From IMG/VR virus record IMGVR_UViG_3300046517_000280, positions 1-20,149 of that record: a DNA stretch of 20,149 bases, one strand, 5' to 3'. Position numbers and translations under genes: made by a program. Source of the DNA: a virus. This document shows, piece by piece, positions 5,648 to 12,115 of the stretch (positions are counted from its first letter, which is position 1; each line of letters opens with the position of its first letter). The notes below the pieces were generated by a model. The model was not told where the DNA came from and did not search any database. It worked only from the letters and a program-made list of their open reading frames with translations.

Positions 5648-8107
5648 ATGGCGGAATACGTCCTCGATCCGGTCCCGCATGACCCGTGGACGGTGCCGCA
5701 CGCGCATGAGCCGCTGATCGTCCCGGTCTACCCGAGGAACTATCCGCCGCCCAAGCCTTTGCCGGCGCCAGTCGAGGAGGGCACGCCGGCTTTAAGCCCC
5801 GCAGCGCCACCCACGGCGGCACCAGGCGGCGGCCCTGCCGCGCCCGGCGAGGCCCAGGATCTCGGGCCGCTGGTCGACAAATGGTTCCCCGGCCCGGCCG
5901 AGACGCCAGGCCAGCGAACGCCGGACGAGCTGCCCCCGCCGCCGGCCGGCATCGAGGCGCCCAATTTCTCGCTGCAGCCGGTCGGGCACGATCCGTTCGA
6001 CACCAAGCTCTACCTCGCGGCCGAGCGCGCCAAGCAGGCGATCGAGCGCCAGGCGCAGGCCCCGGTGCAGATGGGCTCGCCGCAGTCGCCCGACCCGTTC
6101 ATGGAGCACGAGATCGGGCAGCCCGCCTGGCCCTACGCCCAGAGCCCGCAGGACATGGATCTGCAGCAGGCCCTCGCGGCGGCCGGCGGCGGCCCCGACT
6201 TCCCCGCGATGGCGCCGCAGGCGCCGACCCCGGTCCTCCCGACCTGGATGGACCCGCAGAAGCAGGAAGCCTCGATCGGGCCGCAGCCGGCCGACTGGCA
6301 GAAGGGGCTCGAAGCGACCTTGCGCTCGATCGCGCCGCAAGGCTCGGGGCTCAGCGACACGGCGTCGGCGATCCCGAGCCTCATCGGCATGACGCCGGCC
6401 GGCTCGGTCGCGGATGTCGGGCAGTCCTGGAACCGGGGCGACCTCGCGGGCGTCGGCATGGCGGCGCTGGGCGCCCTGCCGGGTGTCGGCACGGCCGAGA
6501 GGGTCGGCGCCAAGGCCTTGACGGCGGCCGAGCGGATCGCGGCCAGGCGCGAGGCGGCGGGGCTCACGCGCACGCTCGAAGCCAACGCCCTCCCCGCAAC
6601 GGCGCCGAGCCTCGCCGAGAGCCTAGCGCCGAACGCCGCGCCCGAGATCGCGGGCGCCGGCCGCCTCGGCATCGGCGGCAACCAACCGCCACGCCAGGTG
6701 CCGCTGCTGCGCCAGCCGAACCCGTTCTCGCCGACGCTCGACACGATGCATCCCGACGAGGCGGCGTTGACGGTCAACGACATCCTGCAGCCCGACTATC
6801 CGGCGATCAAACGGGTCAAGGGGCGCGGGGTGGACACGATCGCGGGCGAGCTGGATCAACGGGCCCAGACCGCCTTGCGCAATATGGGGGTGCGCGGCGG
6901 CAAGATCTCGGGGCCCGACCCTGCGACGGTCGCCATCATGGCGCGCACCGCGCCGGGGCAGCCGCTCGGCCGGCTCGGCAACACCGACGAGCTGCTCGCT
7001 CGCAACCTCGCCTCCGAGGCGCGGGAGGCGATGCGACGCGGCGGCACCACGGCGGTCGACTGGTATTCGTCGAAGTTCGACAACGCCATGAAGATCGCGG
7101 CGCTGATGCACCCGGAGATCGCCACCGACCCGCATTCCGCGACCGCCTACCGGGCCGCGCTCGCCATCACCAGTCAGGGCGAGACGGTGCCGGCGAACGT
7201 CAAGCTCGCGAATGAGGTTTACGACCGCTTCAAGGCCTCGTCGGTCAATCCCGCCGAGCGGCGCTTCGACGCGGCCGACATCGAGGCCAAGGCCAAGAAC
7301 GGCCCGGCGATGAAGGCCAATCTCACCAAGATGAACGACCTACTCGAAGCCATGGACCCGGCGGGCGTGACCAGGCTCCTGAGCGAGGAGATGTCGGTCA
7401 GGGATTGGGCCAAGCGGGGCTTCAAGGTCGAGGGCGAGCTGGCCGACACGCTCGTCCACGGCTCGGCCATTCTCGGGCCTAAGATCGGCGGCGGCTTCTA
7501 CCAGAACCTGTCGGGCAACTACAATCCGACCACCTTCGACCTGTGGTGGATGCGCAAGTTCGGGCGCTCGACCGGCAATCTGGTGGGGCTCCAGGACACG
7601 ACCAAGCAGCGGGCCCGCCTGGAGAGGCTGCTGGAGGCGGCGAAGGGCGACACGACCTTGCCCCCGGAGATCCAGGCGCTCGCCGCCCTGCCCGTGCCCA
7701 AGACTCAGCCGGGCCTATTCCGGCGGGCGGACGACATCGCTTCGGCGCATGAGCGCCACTACAGCAAGAACCAGGCCGACTACGCCTCGAAGAAATACCC
7801 CGACCGGCCGCTTCAGAAATCGGACCTTGCCAAGGCCTCGATCGCCTACCGGGACGCCATCACGGGGATCAACGAGGCCCCCACCAGCGGCGGCCAGCGC
7901 AACTGGATGCGGGCCGTGACCCAGAGGGCCCGTGAGATATTGGCGGAACACGATATTCACATGACCAATGCCGATCTGCAGGCGACGCTGTGGTATCCAG
8001 AGAAGGATCTTTATGCTAAGCTTGGAGGCAAGCCCAGTGAGGGCTTGAATGTGGACTACGAGAGCGCGCACCGCGATCTCGCCCGCTCAAGGGGGATCTT
8101 AAAATGA
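5648..8107 (+). CDS. Large 819-aa phage protein, polyvalent/ejected-protein-like
   Basis: GAGGG at 5636-5640, seven bases ahead, supports ATG 5648. Residues 1-215 are Pro/Ala-rich and probably disordered. Residues 228-285 form a small-residue amphipathic or membrane-active stretch (AGVGMAALGALPGVGTAERV). From about residue 360 to the end it is a folded helical region with distinctive motifs: AVDWYSSKFDNAMKIAALMH (469-488), an ILGPKIGGGFYQNLSGNYNP segment (608-627), TTFDLWWMRKFGRSTG (628-643) and ADLQATLWYPEKDLYAKLGG (775-794). I recall similar segments in very large polyvalent proteins of phages and mobile elements and in predicted internal virion proteins, but cannot name the family with certainty. 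It sits between portal and scaffold, where P22 has no such gene. It may be a co-injected effector or an internal core protein. It overlaps the next gene by ATGA. Confidence 0.8.
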   Translation: MAEYVLDPVPHDPWTVPHAHEPLIVPVYPRNYPPPKPLPAPVEEGTPALSPAAPPTAAPGGGPAAPGEAQDLGPLVDKWFPGPAETPGQRTPDELPPPPAGIEAPNFSLQPVGHDPFDTKLYLAAERAKQAIERQAQAPVQMGSPQSPDPFMEHEIGQPAWPYAQSPQDMDLQQALAAAGGGPDFPAMAPQAPTPVLPTWMDPQKQEASIGPQPADWQKGLEATLRSIAPQGSGLSDTASAIPSLIGMTPAGSVADVGQSWNRGDLAGVGMAALGALPGVGTAERVGAKALTAAERIAARREAAGLTRTLEANALPATAPSLAESLAPNAAPEIAGAGRLGIGGNQPPRQVPLLRQPNPFSPTLDTMHPDEAALTVNDILQPDYPAIKRVKGRGVDTIAGELDQRAQTALRNMGVRGGKISGPDPATVAIMARTAPGQPLGRLGNTDELLARNLASEAREAMRRGGTTAVDWYSSKFDNAMKIAALMHPEIATDPHSATAYRAALAITSQGETVPANVKLANEVYDRFKASSVNPAERRFDAADIEAKAKNGPAMKANLTKMNDLLEAMDPAGVTRLLSEEMSVRDWAKRGFKVEGELADTLVHGSAILGPKIGGGFYQNLSGNYNPTTFDLWWMRKFGRSTGNLVGLQDTTKQRARLERLLEAAKGDTTLPPEIQALAALPVPKTQPGLFRRADDIASAHERHYSKNQADYASKKYPDRPLQKSDLAKASIAYRDAITGINEAPTSGGQRNWMRAVTQRAREILAEHDIHMTNADLQATLWYPEKDLYAKLGGKPSEGLNVDYESAHRDLARSRGILK

Positions 8108-8307
8108 CTGAGCAGCCGCACCACCACTACCCTTGGCTCGATGAGACGCCCGAGGACAGCTACGTGATGAGCCGCGAGGACTTCAAGAAGTTCGCCGCCA
8201 ACATGGCCAAGGAATATGGCTACAAGCCCAAGCCGGCGCCCGACACGCCCGAGGCGCAGCAGCAGCTCGCCGACGAGGTGCTGCGCATGAAGGACGAGCC
8301 GAAATGA
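8104..8307 (+). CDS. 67-aa protein with a scaffold-like C-terminal motif
   Basis: It starts with a 4-base ATGA overlap on the 819-aa gene and ends with the same overlap on the following TM protein, so it is tightly built into the operon. The product is hydrophilic: an HHHYPW segment near the N-terminus, a helical middle (SREDFKKFAANMAKEYGYK), a Pro hinge, and a last helix QQLADEVLRMKDEPK. That last helix closely matches the extreme C-terminus of the scaffold protein encoded at 8649-9560 (ELAEEILSMREEPT), although the codons differ at most third positions. In scaffolds the C-terminus often contacts coat protein, so this small protein may bind the same partner. That role is inferred; no named family is recognised. 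Confidence 0.75.
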   Translation: MTEQPHHHYPWLDETPEDSYVMSREDFKKFAANMAKEYGYKPKPAPDTPEAQQQLADEVLRMKDEPK

Positions 8308-8504
8308 TCGCCTTTGCCGCCTTCTTGTTCATCTGCATCGTCGGCCTCTTCGTCTTGGGCCTGGTCGGCGCCTTAGTCGGCGAGGCCGATGAGCGCACTC
8401 GTCAGCGCGCGGCGAACCGGCCGCCCCCGCCGCCTCGGAAGAAGCCCGAGCTTCCCGAGCACCTCTTGCCCTATTCCTTGATCGCCAAGCGCCTGAAGGC
8501 CTGA
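8304..8504 (+). CDS. Small single-TM protein with Pro-rich basic tail
   Basis: The start overlaps the previous stop as ATGA. Of 66 residues, residues 2-26 form one hydrophobic segment (AFAAFLFICIVGLFVLGLVG), followed by a charged hinge (EADERTRQR), five consecutive Pro, two Lys and a short helix ending in LIAKRLKA. With a basic tail the positive-inside rule places the tail in the cytoplasm. A lysis role (holin-like or inner spanin-like) is possible, but the tail is too short and Pro-rich for a usual inner spanin. A terminator-like hairpin follows about 30 bases downstream, so it appears to end the transcription unit that contains the terminase and portal genes. Confidence 0.7.
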   Translation: MIAFAAFLFICIVGLFVLGLVGALVGEADERTRQRAANRPPPPPRKKPELPEHLLPYSLIAKRLKA

Positions 8505-8536
8505 CGCGACCAGCTCCACTTCCTTTTCTAGTCTAC

Positions 8537-8562
8537 CGACGCCCGCTTTCGAGCGGGCGTTG
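8537..8562 (+). terminator. Terminator-like hairpin before the scaffold gene
   Basis: A 9-bp perfect stem, ACGCCCGCT (8539-8547) with AGCGGGCGT (8552-8560), closes a TTCG tetraloop and can be extended by two pairs (8537-8562). The following bases (tgtcgtttct) are only moderately T-rich, so it may be a partial terminator or an mRNA-stabilising hairpin that lowers read-through into the scaffold and coat genes or protects a processed transcript. Confidence 0.6.
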
Positions 8563-8571
8563 TCGTTTCTG

Positions 8572-8636
8572 AGGGCCGCAGCCGGGCCCTGAAATCGGCT
8601 GTTTCGCGCCCAGGCCGGCGACACGGGCCTGTTTCG
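8572..8636 (+). promoter_or_regulatory. Structured leader with two further hairpins ahead of the scaffold gene
   Basis: Immediately after the first hairpin come AGGGCC/GGCCCT (8572-8577/8585-8590, 7-base loop) and CAGGCC/GGCCTG (8611-8616/8626-8631, 9-base loop). The octamer CTGTTTCG occurs twice, 30 bases apart (8599-8606 and 8629-8636). The structures suggest an ordered 5' leader, but no recognised riboswitch or promoter box is visible. The CAGGCC/GGCCTG arms also occur at 966-983. Confidence 0.35.
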
Positions 8637-8648
8637 TCATTCCTACGA

Positions 8649-9560
8649 ATGGAAACCACCATGACCGACCTCGATCACGAGGCCGAGGCGCTTGCTTTGG
8701 CCGATGCGACCTTGTCTGCCGAGAACGAGGACGCCTTGCACGGCGAGGAGCCTCAAGCCCAACCCCAGCCTGGCGCCGAACAGCCCCAGCCTGGCGCAGA
8801 GCAACAGTCGGGACAGCAGGCGGCTGGTCAGGTCGCCACGCAGCAGCCCGAGCCCCGCACGGCCGACCATGTGCCGCTCGCGGTCTATCTGGAGCAGCGC
8901 GAGCAGGCCAAGGAATACCATCGCCGGCTCGCCCAGTATGAGCAGCAGCGGCAGCAACAGCAGCCGCAGCAGCAACCCGACCCTTTCATGCATCCCGACA
9001 AGTTCGCCGACAGCCGCATCCAGGCGGCCGTCGCGCCGATCATCAGCCAGATGCAGGCGATCGTCGCCAACAACAACCTCTCGGCCGCCCGTGCGATCCA
9101 CGGGCAAGAGCTGGCCGATCGTGCCTACCAAGAGTTCGACAAGGCCCTGCCGCAGATGTCGCCTTACGAGGCCGCACAGGTGATGCAGGCGCAGAACCCC
9201 TTCGTGGCCGCCGTGGAGTGGCACCGCCGTCGCGAGATCCTGCAACAGGTCGGTGACGACCCCAACGCCTACCGCGAGCGCCTCCTGCAAGAGGCCCTCA
9301 CAGACCCCGACTTCCTGGCGCGCGCTCGTGAGGTGATCAGCGCTCGGATGGAGGGGCGACAGCCCCAGCAGCAGCCGCAACAGGCTCTCCCGCCTCGCAA
9401 CGAGGCCGGCCAGTTCGTTGCCGCACCCCCTGCCAGAAAATTGCTCCCCTCAGTCAACCGCGCCGGATCAGGCCAGCAGGCGATGTCCGCTGCCCCGGTC
9501 GCCCTCGACGACATGGAGCTTGCCGAGGAAATCTTGAGCATGCGGGAAGAGCCAACATAA
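8649..9560 (+). CDS. Capsid scaffolding protein
   Basis: The gene lies directly ahead of the coat gene, the standard scaffold position, and encodes an acidic, Gln-rich, helical and largely disordered 303-residue protein, as expected for a scaffold that directs coat assembly and then leaves the procapsid. Visible parts: acidic N-terminus; a duplicated QPQPGAE heptapeptide near residues 39-53; a Gln-rich coiled-coil-like stretch (about 80-115); a helical core (about 118-235, IQAAVAPIISQMQAIVANNN); a second Gln/Pro-rich linker; and a short C-terminal helix DDMELAEEILSMREEPT. The start could be ATG 8661, which has GGAAA at 8651-8655 ahead of it, while ATG 8649 has no Shine-Dalgarno; the longer frame is given. 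The assignment rests on position and composition. Confidence 0.75.
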   Translation: METTMTDLDHEAEALALADATLSAENEDALHGEEPQAQPQPGAEQPQPGAEQQSGQQAAGQVATQQPEPRTADHVPLAVYLEQREQAKEYHRRLAQYEQQRQQQQPQQQPDPFMHPDKFADSRIQAAVAPIISQMQAIVANNNLSAARAIHGQELADRAYQEFDKALPQMSPYEAAQVMQAQNPFVAAVEWHRRREILQQVGDDPNAYRERLLQEALTDPDFLARAREVISARMEGRQPQQQPQQALPPRNEAGQFVAAPPARKLLPSVNRAGSGQQAMSAAPVALDDMELAEEILSMREEPT

Positions 9561-9576
9561 GTATAAGCGCCCCCGC

Positions 9577-9592
9577 GGCTCCAATAGGAGCC
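9577..9592 (+). promoter_or_regulatory. Hairpin occluding the coat gene ribosome-binding site
   Basis: GGCTCC (9577-9582) pairs perfectly with GGAGCC (9587-9592) across an AATA loop. The right arm contains GGAG (9587-9590), the Shine-Dalgarno of the coat gene, whose ATG is at 9597. The most highly translated phage gene would therefore begin with its ribosome-binding site paired, suggesting translational control, for example opening by ribosomes terminating on the scaffold gene at 9560. Confidence 0.6.
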
Positions 9593-9596
9593 AGTC

Positions 9597-10811
9597 ATGG
9601 CCGAGACCTATAATAACGTTAACCTCGAACTCATCAAATGGCAGAAGCGAGTTACTTGGACTTTTCTTCGCGCTTCTCGCTTCGACAACTACACCGGCGC
9701 CGGGCCCATGAACATCATCCAGCGGGTGATGGACCTCGCTGGCGACGGCAAGCAGGTGAACGTCCCCCTCATGGATCAGCTGCGCGGCGACGGCGTCGCC
9801 ACCGGCCAGCTGGTCGGGCACGAGGAGCAGCTCGACAACTACGGCATCCCGCTGTGGGCCGACTGGCTCAGGCACGCGGTGTCGTTCAAGAAGAGCAGCA
9901 CCAAGGAGTCGGCGATCAACATCCGCGAGCAGGGCACGCCGGCCCTGCAGTCGTTCATCAAGCGCTGGCGCCGCGACGACATGGTCGATGCGCTGCTCTC
10001 GATCCCGACCGCGACCCAGCCCGCCAACTTCCACACCGACCCCGGCAACCGCATCAACGGTCTGCGCTGGAAAGACGCGAGCGCCGGCCAGCGCAATTCC
10101 TGGCTGACGGCGAACAACGATCGCGTCGTGTTCGGTTCGAAGCTGTCGAACACCGTCGCCGGCAACGTGGCGTCGAGCTTGTCGACCATGGTGGCGGCGA
10201 CCGACAAGATGACGGCCGGCATGGGGCGCCTGCTCAAGCGCCAGGCGCAGCAGACGACCGCCATGGCCAGCTGGCCGGCGATCCGGCCTTACCAGCTCGC
10301 GGGCGACCAGGAGTGGTATGTCTGCTTCATGGGCTCGCGCGCCTTGCGCGACCTCTCGAACGACCCCGAGATGGCGAACGCCAACCTCTATGCCCGCAAC
10401 CGCGAGAACGGCAATCCTCTCAAGGAGAACCCGATCTTCACGGGCGCCGGCTTCCTGAAGGACGGCATCATCTACCGGGAGATCCCGGAGATCGACACGC
10501 GCTACATCCTCGGCACGGGCTCGGTGGGTGCCTCGTCGAACGGCCCGCTCGCGGGCGTCGGCGGCGCCTCGGCCGACGTCTCGCCGATCCTGATGTGCGG
10601 CATGTCGGCCTACGCCTATGTGGTCGGCCAGATGCCCAAGAGCACCAACCGCGACGAAACCGATTACCAGTTCCTGAAGGGCATCGGCGTCGAGGCGCAA
10701 TACGGCTACGGCAAGATCGCCAAGGCGCCGCCGGATCAGGCCGGCGCGGTGGGCAATCTCAAGGATTGGGGCGTCGTCACCGGCTTTGCCATCTCGATCC
10801 CTGACGCATGA
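9597..10811 (+). CDS. Major capsid protein, N4 gp56-like family
   Basis: The 404-residue product is the shell protein. Residues 22-105 carry the signature region of the N4 gp56-like (DUF4043-type) coat family: FLRASRFDNYTGAGPMNIIQ, then DLAGDGKQVNVPLMDQLRGD, GVATGQLVGHEEQLDNYG and LRHAVSFKKS. The later part is mixed beta with the expected RLLKRQAQQ and WYVCFMGSRALRDL segments (about residues 205-255). GGAG at 9587-9590 provides the ribosome-binding site, within a hairpin. The gene is followed at once by a strong terminator and is preceded by the scaffold, so the pair can be expressed at its own level. The coat type differs from that of P22, although the portal and tail genes around it are P22-like. 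Confidence 0.9.
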   Translation: MAETYNNVNLELIKWQKRVTWTFLRASRFDNYTGAGPMNIIQRVMDLAGDGKQVNVPLMDQLRGDGVATGQLVGHEEQLDNYGIPLWADWLRHAVSFKKSSTKESAINIREQGTPALQSFIKRWRRDDMVDALLSIPTATQPANFHTDPGNRINGLRWKDASAGQRNSWLTANNDRVVFGSKLSNTVAGNVASSLSTMVAATDKMTAGMGRLLKRQAQQTTAMASWPAIRPYQLAGDQEWYVCFMGSRALRDLSNDPEMANANLYARNRENGNPLKENPIFTGAGFLKDGIIYREIPEIDTRYILGTGSVGASSNGPLAGVGGASADVSPILMCGMSAYAYVVGQMPKSTNRDETDYQFLKGIGVEAQYGYGKIAKAPPDQAGAVGNLKDWGVVTGFAISIPDA

Positions 10812-10818
10812 TCCGCTT

Positions 10819-10845
10819 AGCCCCGCCGGTCCTCGGCGGGGCTTT
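10819..10845 (+). terminator. Intrinsic terminator after the coat gene
   Basis: AGCCCCGCCG (10819-10828) and CGGCGGGGCT (10834-10843) form a perfect 10-bp stem with a GTCCT loop, followed by TTT. It begins eight bases after the coat stop. The short T-run suggests partial termination, giving more coat mRNA than downstream mRNA. Confidence 0.8.
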
Positions 10846-10870
10846 CCCCATTCATTGAAGGACCACACAA

Positions 10871-11302
10871 ATGGCCAACCGAGTTGCCTATGCGCCGACC
10901 GTGGCGCGCTCGACCCCGTCGCACGGGCCCTATCGGGCCAAGAAGGTTTTGGGCGGACCCGTCAGCATCCTGGCGGCCGATGTCGGCACCATCAACAACA
11001 CCGTGCAGATGTTCAAGGTGCCCGCCGGCTTCACCGTCACCGGCATGAATTTCGAGACGCCTTCGCTCGCCGCGTCGGCGCTGACCCTCTCGATCGGCGA
11101 TGCGACGCTCGCCACCAGGCTGCTCAACGCCTCGACGGCGGGCGTGGCCGGCGGCAAGGTCGACGTCCTGCCGGCCGGCGTGCTCGGCTACAAGTTCCCG
11201 GCCGAGACGGACATCCAGCTCACGGTTGCGGCTGCGGGCGTCACGCCGGCCGCCGGCATCCTCCAGTGCTTCCTCACGGGCTTCATCGACAGCCCCGGCT
11301 GA
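10871..11302 (+). CDS. Putative capsid decoration/minor head protein
   Basis: GAAGGA (10857-10862), eight bases ahead, supports ATG 10871. The 143-residue product is Ala/Gly/Val/Thr-rich, nearly free of long helices, and reads as repeated beta strands: TVQMFKVPAGFTVTGMNFET, AASALTLSIGDATLATRLL, KVDVLPAGVLGYKFPAETDI and a final LQCFLTGFIDSPG. The '(L/F)KVPAG..V....l......LtLsiGD' pattern recurs in small beta proteins coded just after phage coat genes that are thought to decorate or cement the capsid. The position between two terminators, downstream of the coat gene, suits a protein made in many copies. The family name is not certain. Confidence 0.6.
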   Translation: MANRVAYAPTVARSTPSHGPYRAKKVLGGPVSILAADVGTINNTVQMFKVPAGFTVTGMNFETPSLAASALTLSIGDATLATRLLNASTAGVAGGKVDVLPAGVLGYKFPAETDIQLTVAAAGVTPAAGILQCFLTGFIDSPG

Positions 11303-11311
11303 TGCCAATGG

Positions 11312-11342
11312 ACCCGGCGAGTCGCTCGCCGGGTTGACTTTT
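11312..11342 (+). terminator. Terminator after the putative decoration gene
   Basis: ACCCGGCGAG (11312-11321) pairs with CTCGCCGGGT (11325-11334) over a 3-base loop; the sequence then runs TGACTTTT. The T-run belongs to an adjoining second inverted repeat, so termination strength may depend on which structure forms. Confidence 0.65.
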
Positions 11343-11350
11343 AAGTCAAC
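11333..11350. repeat. 18-bp inverted repeat overlapping the terminator
   Basis: GTTGACTT (11333-11340) and AAGTCAAC (11343-11350) are perfect inverted copies around a TT centre. It shares two bases with the preceding terminator stem, so the two hairpins partly exclude each other. It is AT-rich against a GC-rich background and lies 16 bases ahead of the next start. It could be an operator, a bidirectional terminator arm or an antiterminator. Confidence 0.6.
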
Positions 11351-11366
11351 ATCGAAGGAGGGCAGC

Positions 11367-11744
11367 ATGCCCACGATCACCTATCACGACCTCGACAAAT
11401 CCTGCCACGAGACGGTCTGGTTCGGGGTGCCGTTCCATGACGGCGATGCCGTCGAGCTGGACGACTGCGAGAACCTGTCGGAGGAGCAGAAGGCCGAGAT
11501 GCTTCTGCGCGCTTCTGGAAGCCCGTTCTTCGAGACGCCTCAGACCGAGACCCCGGTGAAGGCCAAGGCAAAGGCCGTCACCTCCGAGTCGGACAACGAC
11601 TACAAGGCCGGGCACGGGGCTGCGGAGGCCGGCGCCAAGCGCGACGCGCACAAGAGCGCCGCCTGGCTCAAGGGCTTCGACGAGGCCATGTCGGACCTTG
11701 AGGACAAGGCGGCGAAGAGCAAGAACACGCACCCGCGCCGATGA
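11367..11744 (+). CDS. Hypothetical 125-aa protein with a possible RMF-like C-terminal motif
   Basis: GAAGGAGGG (11354-11362) fixes the start at ATG 11367; the frame is open further upstream but runs through the previous gene and the terminator. The N-terminal half (residues 1-55) contains paired aromatic and acidic residues (TYHDLDKSCHETVWFGVPF, DAVELDDCENLSEEQKAEML). A Lys/Ala-rich linker follows, then a helical C-terminus with the spacing Y-x-A-G-x(3)-A-x(2)-A-G-x(2)-R-D ... A-A-W-L-x-G-F-D-E-A. That spacing resembles the ribosome modulation factor-like segment seen in many small phage and alphaproteobacterial proteins; this is a tentative likeness. It overlaps the next gene by ATGA and may serve head completion or host modulation. 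Confidence 0.65.
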   Translation: MPTITYHDLDKSCHETVWFGVPFHDGDAVELDDCENLSEEQKAEMLLRASGSPFFETPQTETPVKAKAKAVTSESDNDYKAGHGAAEAGAKRDAHKSAAWLKGFDEAMSDLEDKAAKSKNTHPRR

Positions 11745-12115
11745 CCTTCATCGTCACGCCGACGCGCGACTCCACCTGGATCGCGACGAAGGCCTTGACC
11801 CACATCATTCGGGCGTCGGTCGATAACCCGGCGACGCCCGAGGATCTGACGGTCGCCCTCGACGAGCTGGACGCGCTCGCGGCGAGCCTCGCCTTGCGCG
11901 GCGTCATCACCATCGCCGACCTCGACGCGGTGCCCTCGGGCATCGCCGAGGAGCTGTCGCGCCGCCTGGCGGTCGCCCTCAAGACCTCCTTCGGCATCGA
12001 CACGCCGCCCGGTCAGGACACGCTCGGCTCGCCGGCCGCGATCGAGCTGAACCTGCGCCGCATGGACGCCATCGCGGCGCAGGGCTTCGGGCCCGCCAAG
12101 GTGTCGTTCTACTGA
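11741..12115 (+). CDS. P22 gp4-like head-tail adaptor (tail accessory factor)
   Basis: The 124-residue helical protein follows the pattern of P22-type gp4 adaptors, which bind under the portal ring after packaging and create the seat for the tail hub. Visible features are an N-terminal segment (MTFIVTPTRDSTWIATKALT), a central helix pair (PEDLTVALDELDALAASLAL), a second helix (IAEELSRRLAVALKTSFGID) and a C-terminal 'AIELNLRRMDAIA' helix. It is shorter than P22 gp4 (166 residues). The strongest support is its position directly before the gp10-like gene, with ATGA coupling upstream and TGATG downstream. Confidence 0.7.
   Translation: MTFIVTPTRDSTWIATKALTHIIRASVDNPATPEDLTVALDELDALAASLALRGVITIADLDAVPSGIAEELSRRLAVALKTSFGIDTPPGQDTLGSPAAIELNLRRMDAIAAQGFGPAKVSFY

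Noticed and set aside
9534-9567. Promoter ahead of the coat gene (TTGAGC with CATAAG or TATAAG)
   Set aside because: Spacing is 16 or 22 bases and the match is weak; the -35 lies inside the scaffold gene. Not enough to call.
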